The notes beneath the pieces were generated by a model. It was not told the origin of the DNA, did no database searches, and was given only the letters and a program-made list of their open reading frames with translations. Of a stretch of 64,000 nucleotides of DNA, positions 58,010 through 64,000 are shown piece after piece; positions within the stretch are counted from its first letter, which is position 1; every line of letters begins with the position of its first letter. Origin of the DNA: Vibrio sp. SCSIO 43136 (GTDB lineage: Bacteria; Pseudomonadota; Gammaproteobacteria; Enterobacterales; Vibrionaceae); contig NZ_CP071848.1 of assembly GCF_023716565.1 (NCBI RefSeq), positions 2,728,001 through 2,792,000 on the forward strand, in the 5' to 3' direction. The position numbers and the translations under genes were made by a program.

Positions 58010-58975
58010 ATGTCATTTGATTTTTGCCAAGCGGCCAAGCGAGTCATCGAAATCGAAGTCGAAGGCTTACAGCAACTGCCACAATACGTAGACCAAAGCT
58101 TTCAAGCTGCCTGTGAAATGATCATGGCATCGAGTGGAAAAGTGGTGGTCATGGGCATGGGTAAGTCGGGCCATATCGGCAAGAAAATCGCAGCAAGCCT
58201 AGCCAGCACAGGAACCTCCTCGTTCTTTGTCCATCCAGGGGAAGCCAGTCACGGTGATCTAGGCATGGCAGAAGAACATGATGTAGTGATTGCCATCTCC
58301 AACTCTGGTGAGTCGTCGGAAATTCTTAGCATCTATCCAGTGTTAAAGCGCCGCGGCATCAAAGTTATTGCGATGACAGGTAAACCCTCTTCTACTATGG
58401 CTAAGCTTGCCGATATTCACCTGTGCATCGCTGTGCCACAAGAAGCTTGCCCACTCGGTCTTGCGCCAACCTCCAGCACTACAGCAACCTTAGTGATGGG
58501 TGATGCACTGGCAGTAAGTTTGCTTCAAGCGCGTGGCTTCTCAGCTGACGATTTCGCTCTATCGCATCCAGGTGGCGCTCTGGGTAGAAAACTGCTTCTT
58601 AAACTTAGCGATATTATGCAAACTGACGATGCGCTGCCAAAAGTAGCACCAGAGGCGCTAATTCGTGACGCTCTATTGGAAATATCCCAAAAAGGCCTAG
58701 GTATGACTGCTGTGGTTGATAGCGACGATCAAGTACTTGGCATCTTTACCGATGGCGACTTGCGCCGCTTGCTCGACAAGCGTATTGACATTCACACAAC
58801 CAAGATCGGTGATGTGATGACCCAAAACCCTACTATGGCTTCACCAAACATGCTGGCAGTAGAAGCGGTCAATATGATGCAAGAGAAAAGCATTACCAGC
58901 TTGCTGTTGAGCGAAAATAATCGCTTAGTTGGTGCGCTCAATATCCACCACCTACTCAAAGCAGGAGTGATGTAA
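58010..58975 (+). CDS. kdsD: D-arabinose 5-phosphate isomerase
   Basis: Makes arabinose 5-phosphate for KDO synthesis. The 321-residue product has an N-terminal SIS domain (about 30-185, with GMGKSGHIGKKIAAS and SNSGESSEI) and two C-terminal CBS domains (about 205-320). It overlaps kdsC by one base (TAATG). Confidence 0.95.
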   Translation: MSFDFCQAAKRVIEIEVEGLQQLPQYVDQSFQAACEMIMASSGKVVVMGMGKSGHIGKKIAASLASTGTSSFFVHPGEASHGDLGMAEEHDVVIAISNSGESSEILSIYPVLKRRGIKVIAMTGKPSSTMAKLADIHLCIAVPQEACPLGLAPTSSTTATLVMGDALAVSLLQARGFSADDFALSHPGGALGRKLLLKLSDIMQTDDALPKVAPEALIRDALLEISQKGLGMTAVVDSDDQVLGIFTDGDLRRLLDKRIDIHTTKIGDVMTQNPTMASPNMLAVEAVNMMQEKSITSLLLSENNRLVGALNIHHLLKAGVM

Positions 58976-59532
58976 TGAGTGAGATGGTAGAAACACTCTA
59001 TGGCCCGGTAAACAAAGCCACTTTTGAGATTGCTAAGCAGATCAAATTACTGATTTGCGATGTGGACGGCGTATTTTCTGATGGCCTTATCTACATGGGT
59101 AATCAAGGCGAAGAGCTAAAGACTTTCCATACCCGTGACGGTTACGGCATTAAATGTTTAATGTCTGCTGGTATTGAGATCGCTATCATCACTGGCCGAA
59201 AATCTCAAATCGTTGAAAATCGCATGCGTGCTTTAGGCATCAAGCTGATTTACCAAGGCCAAGATGACAAAGTGAAGGCCTATCAAGACATCTGTTCCAA
59301 ACTCAATGTAGCACCTGAGCAAACGGGTTACATCGGCGATGATCTGATTGACTGGCCAGTGATGGAAAAAGTCGCACTGAAAGTTTGTGTCGCCGATGGT
59401 CACCCTTTATTGGCAAAACGTGCTAACTTTGTTACCCAAATTTGTGGCGGACACGGTGCGGTGCGCGAAGTGTGTGACTTGATTCTGGAAGCAAGAGGCG
59501 AGCTCGATGCTCATAAAGGCTTGAGCATATGA
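58975..59532 (+). CDS. kdsC: KDO 8-phosphate phosphatase
   Basis: Dephosphorylates KDO-8-P. The 185-residue HAD-type phosphatase has the catalytic DVDGVFSDG (about 24-32) and the acidic pair in YIGDDLIDWPVM (about 121-132). It overlaps kdsD by one base and lptC by four (ATGA). Confidence 0.96.
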   Translation: MSEMVETLYGPVNKATFEIAKQIKLLICDVDGVFSDGLIYMGNQGEELKTFHTRDGYGIKCLMSAGIEIAIITGRKSQIVENRMRALGIKLIYQGQDDKVKAYQDICSKLNVAPEQTGYIGDDLIDWPVMEKVALKVCVADGHPLLAKRANFVTQICGGHGAVREVCDLILEARGELDAHKGLSI

Positions 59533-60092
59533 ACATGCCTCGTCCTATCTACTTAATCTTGCTATTTGCCAGTTGTTGGTCGCTGTACTACCTATACGGC
59601 TACGACAACACGCAAACCATGCAAGTTAAGCCTGATACCGAGTTGCCTATGTTTTCCGGGCGTAACCTGGTTAACACCAGCTACAACCAAGCGGGATTAA
59701 GAAACTTCGAAATTCGCTCCAAGTACCTCGACCATTACGCCAAAAATGGCGATACCATCTTTGAAAGTTTGAGGCTGGATGTATTTCGCGAAGGTCAACA
59801 GGTGGAATGGACCATTAGTGCTGACCGAGGTGTGCTCGACAAAGAGTACAAATTGCACCTCACAGGTAAGGTAACAATAAAAAACCTGTTACCGGAAGCA
59901 GCCTTTGATACTATGAATACCGAATCACTTGTTATCCAGCTGGAAAATAAAGATTTCTATGCCAACCAGCCCGTCAAACTGTTTGGCCCACAATTTACGA
60001 CCACGGGGAATGCGATGCGAGGCAACTTCGACCGCAATGACGCAACTCTGTTTGAACAAGTACAAGGCCGATATGAAATTAAAGCTCCTTAG
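59529..60092 (+). CDS. lptC: LPS export bitopic membrane protein LptC
   Basis: A 187-residue protein with one N-terminal helix (about 5-23) and a periplasmic beta-jellyroll that receives LPS from the LptB2FG extractor and passes it to LptA. NTSYNQAGLRNFEIRSKYLDHY is characteristic. The start is the ATG overlapping the kdsC stop; another ATG two codons later is possible. It overlaps lptA by 20 bases. Confidence 0.93.
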   Translation: MNMPRPIYLILLFASCWSLYYLYGYDNTQTMQVKPDTELPMFSGRNLVNTSYNQAGLRNFEIRSKYLDHYAKNGDTIFESLRLDVFREGQQVEWTISADRGVLDKEYKLHLTGKVTIKNLLPEAAFDTMNTESLVIQLENKDFYANQPVKLFGPQFTTTGNAMRGNFDRNDATLFEQVQGRYEIKAP

Positions 60093-60573
60093 CTTGATCG
60101 GGTGCCTGCTTCTTTCCACCAGCAGCTGGGCACTAAGCAATGATACTGAGCAGCCGATCTACATAAACTCGAATAGCCAGTCACTCGATATGAAAAGTAA
60201 CCGAGTGACGTTCGAAGGTGATGTGACACTGAAACAAGGCAGTATCAACATTAAAGCAGATAAGTTGATCGTTTTGCGTAATAGTGAGGATGACTCGGTA
60301 GAAGTCCTTGAGGCTTATGGCAAACCGACCACTTTCACTCAGTTAACCGATGAAGGTAAAACCTTGAGTGGCAAAGCCAATGTACTGAAATACATGGTGG
60401 CACAAGACTTATTGACCATGAATGGTGATGCCGAGCTCGCTCAAGATGAAAGCTTGATTAAAGGTACCTCTATCCGTTACCAAATTGCGTCGCAGCAGCT
60501 AATGGCGGATGGTAAAGAAGGCCAACCCGTGTCAACCATATTGCAACCAGCAGCTCCGAGCGAACCTAAATAA
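60073..60573 (+). CDS. lptA: Periplasmic LPS-bridge protein LptA
   Basis: A 166-residue periplasmic protein that polymerises head to tail between LptC and LptD. Signal peptide to about residue 22 ([11 protein letters not shown]), then an OstA-type jellyroll with [12 protein letters not shown] (about 48-59). The frame is open to 59929 inside lptC, but the ATG at 60073 gives a proper signal peptide. The gene overlaps lptC by 20 bases and is two bases before lptB. Confidence 0.94.
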   Translation: MKLKLLSLIGCLLLSTSSWALSNDTEQPIYINSNSQSLDMKSNRVTFEGDVTLKQGSINIKADKLIVLRNSEDDSVEVLEAYGKPTTFTQLTDEGKTLSGKANVLKYMVAQDLLTMNGDAELAQDESLIKGTSIRYQIASQQLMADGKEGQPVSTILQPAAPSEPK

Positions 60574-60575
60574 TT

Positions 60576-61301
60576 ATGGCGTTATTGAAAGCAAAGAATC
60601 TGGCCAAAAGCTACAAGAAGCGCAAAGTCGTTTGTGACGTCAGCTTGGAAGTGAATTCTGGACAAATCGTCGGCTTGCTCGGGCCTAATGGTGCGGGTAA
60701 AACGACCTCTTTTTACATGATTGTCGGGCTAGTGGCACGAGATGAAGGCACGATTACTATTGATGATAACGACATCAGTATCTTGCCAATGCACAGCCGT
60801 TCACGACTAGGGATCGGTTACCTGCCGCAAGAAGCATCGATTTTTCGCAAGTTATCAGTAGAAGATAACATCATGGCAGTTTTAGAAACTCGCGCCGACC
60901 TGACCCGTGAAGAACGTCAGGACAAGTTAGAAGATCTGTTGGATGAATTTCATATCCAACACATCCGCAAAAGCGCAGGGATGGCCCTGTCCGGTGGTGA
61001 ACGCCGCCGAGTCGAAATCGCCCGGGCATTGGCTGCCAACCCAAAGTTTATCTTACTTGATGAACCTTTTGCCGGTGTCGACCCAATCTCAGTCATCGAC
61101 ATCAAAAAAATCATCCAGCACTTGCGAGACCGTGGTTTAGGAGTATTGATCACCGACCACAACGTCCGTGAAACACTCGATGTATGTGAACGAGCTTACA
61201 TCGTTAGCCAAGGGCACTTAATCGCCGAAGGCACGCCGGAAGAAGTTCTCAATAACGAACAGGTAAAACGAGTTTATCTGGGTGAACAATTCCGACTATG
61301 A
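60576..61301 (+). CDS. lptB: LPS export ATPase LptB
   Basis: The 241-residue ATPase that powers LPS extraction from the inner membrane with LptFG. Walker [10 protein letters not shown] (about 37-45), signature LSGGERRR (about 140-147), Walker [11 protein letters not shown] and H-loop ITDHNVRE are all intact. Confidence 0.96.
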   Translation: MALLKAKNLAKSYKKRKVVCDVSLEVNSGQIVGLLGPNGAGKTTSFYMIVGLVARDEGTITIDDNDISILPMHSRSRLGIGYLPQEASIFRKLSVEDNIMAVLETRADLTREERQDKLEDLLDEFHIQHIRKSAGMALSGGERRRVEIARALAANPKFILLDEPFAGVDPISVIDIKKIIQHLRDRGLGVLITDHNVRETLDVCERAYIVSQGHLIAEGTPEEVLNNEQVKRVYLGEQFRL

Positions 61302-61384
61302 TTAAATAGAGAAACAGTTGGTAGCATCATGGTCATGGCAGATAAGCCAAACCAGATAGAAGTAAAAACGATAAAAAGGACTCC

Positions 61385-62863
61385 ATGAAACCATCACTTC
61401 AGCTCAAGCTAGGTCAACAGCTGGCGATGACGCCGCAACTGCAACAAGCGATTCGCTTGCTGCAGCTTTCCACGTTGGATCTTCAACAAGAAATTCAAGA
61501 AGCTCTGGAGTCCAATCCACTGCTCGACGTGGAAGAAGGCTTTGAAGAAAACGCCGAGGCCAACTCAGAGGCAGCGAAAGAAACAGCAAACGCTGAAAAA
61601 GAAGCGCCTGAAGAGACTGCCACGGCAGAGCCTGATGCACCAGATAGCTCAGACATGATTGAAAAGTCTGAAATTGGCTCCGACCTAGAAATGGATACGA
61701 CCTGGGAAGATGTCTACAGCGCCAATACTGGCAATACCGGCATCGCTCTAGATGACGATATGCCCGTGTATCAAGGGGAAACGACCCAGAGCTTGCATGA
61801 CTACCTACTGTGGCAACTTGACCTAACCCCATTTACCGAAACTGACCGTACTATTGCCTTAGCGATCATCGATGCTATTGACGACTACGGTTACCTCACT
61901 ATCAGCGCAGAAGATATTTTAGATAGCCTCGGCCTTGATGAAGTTGAGCAGGATGAAGTAGAAGCCGTTCTGAAACGAATTCAGCAATTCGACCCACTGG
62001 GTGTTGGCTCGCGTAATCTACAAGAGTGCCTACTGCTTCAACTGGCTACCTTCCCTGAAGATACTCCTTGGCTCACAGAAGCGAAATCTCTGCTCGAAAA
62101 CCACATTGAGCAACTGGGAAATCGAGACTATAAATTAATTATCAAAGAGACAAAACTCAAAGAGCCTCAACTGCGTGAAGTGCTTCAACTGATCCAACAG
62201 CTAGACCCTAGACCAGGCAGCAGTGTTACCGCAGAAGAAACTGAGTATGTCATTCCAGATGTTTCCGTGTTCAAAGATCATGGTCAATGGAAAGTAACCA
62301 TCAACCCAGATAGTGTGCCTAAGTTGAAAGTAAACCAACACTACGCTTCATTGGGTAAAGGAAATAGTGCTGATAGCCAATTTATTCGTTCCAATCTTCA
62401 AGAAGCCAAATGGCTGATAAAAAGTTTAGAGAGCAGAAACGAGACGCTGCTCAAAGTTGCTCGTTGTATAGTTGAACATCAACATGATTTCTTCGAGTAT
62501 GGTGAAGAAGCGATGAAACCGATGGTGTTAAACGACATAGCACTTGCTGTCGACATGCATGAATCGACCATTTCTCGTGTCACGACACAGAAATTCATGC
62601 ATACACCACGCGGTATTTTTGAGTTGAAATATTTCTTCTCCAGCCACGTCAGTACTGACAATGGCGGAGAGTGTTCATCAACGGCAATTCGAGCTCTGAT
62701 AAAAAAATTGGTCGCTGCCGAAAACAGTGCCAAACCACTCAGTGATAGCAAGATTGCCACCCTGCTAGCTGACCAAGGGATTCAAGTTGCACGCCGTACT
62801 ATTGCAAAATATCGAGAGTCTCTGGGCATTGCGCCGTCAAGTCAGCGTAAACGCCTACTATAA
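61385..62863 (+). CDS. rpoN: RNA polymerase sigma-54 factor
   Basis: The 492-residue alternative sigma factor for enhancer-dependent promoters (nitrogen, motility and other genes in vibrios). It shows the Gln-rich activator region (about 1-50, [20 protein letters not shown]), an acidic linker (about 55-115), the core-binding domain and the C-terminal RpoN box [10 protein letters not shown] (about 468-477). AAAAAGGACTCC precedes the ATG. It is placed after lptB as in other gammaproteobacteria. Confidence 0.97.
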   Translation: MKPSLQLKLGQQLAMTPQLQQAIRLLQLSTLDLQQEIQEALESNPLLDVEEGFEENAEANSEAAKETANAEKEAPEETATAEPDAPDSSDMIEKSEIGSDLEMDTTWEDVYSANTGNTGIALDDDMPVYQGETTQSLHDYLLWQLDLTPFTETDRTIALAIIDAIDDYGYLTISAEDILDSLGLDEVEQDEVEAVLKRIQQFDPLGVGSRNLQECLLLQLATFPEDTPWLTEAKSLLENHIEQLGNRDYKLIIKETKLKEPQLREVLQLIQQLDPRPGSSVTAEETEYVIPDVSVFKDHGQWKVTINPDSVPKLKVNQHYASLGKGNSADSQFIRSNLQEAKWLIKSLESRNETLLKVARCIVEHQHDFFEYGEEAMKPMVLNDIALAVDMHESTISRVTTQKFMHTPRGIFELKYFFSSHVSTDNGGECSSTAIRALIKKLVAAENSAKPLSDSKIATLLADQGIQVARRTIAKYRESLGIAPSSQRKRLL

Positions 62864-62886
62864 AGGCCTAGAAAGAAGGAAAGTCT

Positions 62887-63174
62887 ATGCAAGTTAACAT
62901 CCAAGGACACCACGTCGATCTAACCGATTCCATGCAAGACTATGTACACACCAAATTCCAAAAGCTTGAACGCTTCTTTGACCATATCAACACCGTTCAA
63001 GTGGTATTAAAAGTTGAAAAACTCGATCAAATAGCCGAAGCTACACTCCACGTTAATCAAGGCGAAATTCACGCAGCGTCCACGGACGAAAATATGTATG
63101 CTGCTGTCGACTCACTCGTTGACAAATTAGTTCGCCAATTGAACAAGCATAAAGAAAAGCTAAGTAGCCATTAA
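62887..63174 (+). CDS. hpf: Ribosome hibernation promoting factor (short form)
   Basis: A 95-residue HPF/YhbH protein that binds the 30S A and P sites in stationary phase and promotes 100S ribosome dimers. MQVNIQGHHVDLTDSMQDYV is the family start. It lacks the C-terminal domain of long-form HPF. AGAAGGAAAGTCT precedes the ATG. It lies 23 bases after rpoN. Confidence 0.95.
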   Translation: MQVNIQGHHVDLTDSMQDYVHTKFQKLERFFDHINTVQVVLKVEKLDQIAEATLHVNQGEIHAASTDENMYAAVDSLVDKLVRQLNKHKEKLSSH

Positions 63175-63176
63175 TC

Positions 63177-63620
63177 ATGCAATTAAGCGAAGTACTCTCA
63201 CTGGACTGCACCAAAAGTGCAGTCCAGTGCACTAGTAAAAAACGAGCTCTAGAAATCATCAGTGAAGTTGCGGCTGAGCACGCAGGACTCAATCAAACGG
63301 CACTGTTTGAGTGTATGCTCAACCGAGAGAAAATGGGCAGTACAGGCATTGGAAACGGAATTGCCATCCCCCACGGTCGTATGATGGATTCAGAGCAAGC
63401 CGTTGCCGTGTTAATTCAATGCCAAGACCCAATTGAATTTGACTCCATCGACAATCGCCCCGTCGATCTGCTTTTTGCCCTGCTCGTCCCTGATGCTCAG
63501 TGCAAAACACATCTAAAGACCTTGTCAGCCATGGCGGAACGCCTCAACGACAAACAGACTCTCAAACAACTGCGTAACGCTCACTCTGACCAAGAGCTTT
63601 ACGAGATCATTACCCAATAG
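63177..63620 (+). CDS. ptsN: Nitrogen PTS enzyme IIA (EIIA-Ntr)
   Basis: A 147-residue EIIA-Ntr that receives phosphate from NPr and regulates potassium uptake and other processes. The phosphorylatable histidine is in GNGIAIPHGRMMDSE (about His63). It lies two bases after hpf, in the rpoN-hpf-ptsN-rapZ group. Confidence 0.96.
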   Translation: MQLSEVLSLDCTKSAVQCTSKKRALEIISEVAAEHAGLNQTALFECMLNREKMGSTGIGNGIAIPHGRMMDSEQAVAVLIQCQDPIEFDSIDNRPVDLLFALLVPDAQCKTHLKTLSAMAERLNDKQTLKQLRNAHSDQELYEIITQ

Positions 63621-63646
63621 TGCCTATTTAGGAAAGGGAACACATC

Positions 63647-64000
63647 ATGGCATCGCAAAAATTGCGTTTGATTGTAATCAGTGGGCAGTCAGGCGCAGGA
63701 AAAAGTGTGGCGCTTCGAGTCTTAGAAGATTTGGGTTACTACTGTGTCGATAACTTACCTGTGGATCTTCTGCCTTCTTTCGTCAATAGCGTTAAAGCCA
63801 GCGAACAGAACGTTGCAGTAAGCATTGATATTCGCAACCTACCTCAGCAGCCTAAACTGGTTACCCAAGCGCTTGAAACCCTCAAACAGCATGCCGACGT
63901 CAATGTACTCTTTTTAGATGCGTCCCAGAATGCTTTGATCAAACGCTATAGCGAAACTCGCCGTATCCACCCGTTATCACTCAATAGTGAGCAGCAGCTG
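63647..64000 (+). CDS. rapZ: RNase adapter protein RapZ, 3' part missing
   Basis: The first 118 codons are present. Walker A is [13 protein letters not shown] (about 12-24), followed by [18 protein letters not shown] and [18 protein letters not shown], all typical of RapZ, which hands the small RNA GlmZ to RNase E for cleavage in amino-sugar control. It is 26 bases after ptsN, with AGGAAAGG upstream. The window ends inside it. Confidence 0.95.
   Translation, partial: MASQKLRLIVISGQSGAGKSVALRVLEDLGYYCVDNLPVDLLPSFVNSVKASEQNVAVSIDIRNLPQQPKLVTQALETLKQHADVNVLFLDASQNALIKRYSETRRIHPLSLNSEQQL

Overview
The window looks like a chromosomal housekeeping segment of a Vibrio or close Vibrionaceae relative. 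This rests on protein similarity recalled from memory, gene order shared with Vibrio and E. coli, AT-balanced gammaproteobacterial codon use, and Vibrio-style dispersed intergenic hairpins. I see no rRNA, tRNA, prophage, insertion sequence, integron or CRISPR array. Almost every gene belongs to a known family and gene density is high, so this is core genome and not an accessory island.

Layout. Positions 1-1237: the start of a membrane-fusion (efflux adaptor) gene and its TetR-type regulator. 1410-6501: leucine operon with a leader peptide/attenuator and leuABCD. 6519-6674: a dispersed hairpin repeat and a terminator. 6737-8950: DUF547 protein, DUF924 protein and djlA. 9127-15847: lptD-surA-pdxA-rsmA-apaG-apaH, linking outer-membrane biogenesis, PLP synthesis, rRNA methylation and Ap4A hydrolysis. 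15848-19905: a second repeat copy, folA, a two-gene ThrE-like exporter, obgE, rpmA and rplU. 20176-24423: ispB, a diguanylate cyclase, mdh and argR. 24758-29030: a TAXI-type TRAP transporter (receptor, fused permease) plus a universal stress protein. 29083-35539: hydroxyacid dehydrogenase, rluA, rapA and a PIN-PhoH ATPase with a long structured leader. 35615-39120: thiBPQ under a TPP riboswitch. 39188-43636: ubiX, mpl, fbp, ppa and ytfP. 43646-50832: tamB/tamA, msrA, ytfK and ytfJ. 50877-53684: ridA, plsC, murA and ibaG. 53697-56762: the Mla lipid-transport operon. 57034-64000: yrbG-kdsD-kdsC-lptC-lptA-lptB-rpoN-hpf-ptsN-rapZ (rapZ cut by the window end).

Many genes serve the cell envelope: LPS assembly and transport (lptD, lptC, lptA, lptB, kdsD, kdsC, surA), phospholipid handling (mla, tamAB, plsC) and peptidoglycan (murA, mpl).

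The most notable departures from expectation are: mlaD is broken by a frameshift while the rest of the mla operon is intact; two copies of a roughly 115-bp intergenic hairpin element show compensatory base changes; an octamer tandem repeat with an inverted partner lies between leuA and leuB; a terminator-like hairpin overlaps the thiP start; and a structured leader with a CRP-like site and a tiny ORF precedes the phoH-like gene. I found no convincing wholly new multi-gene system.
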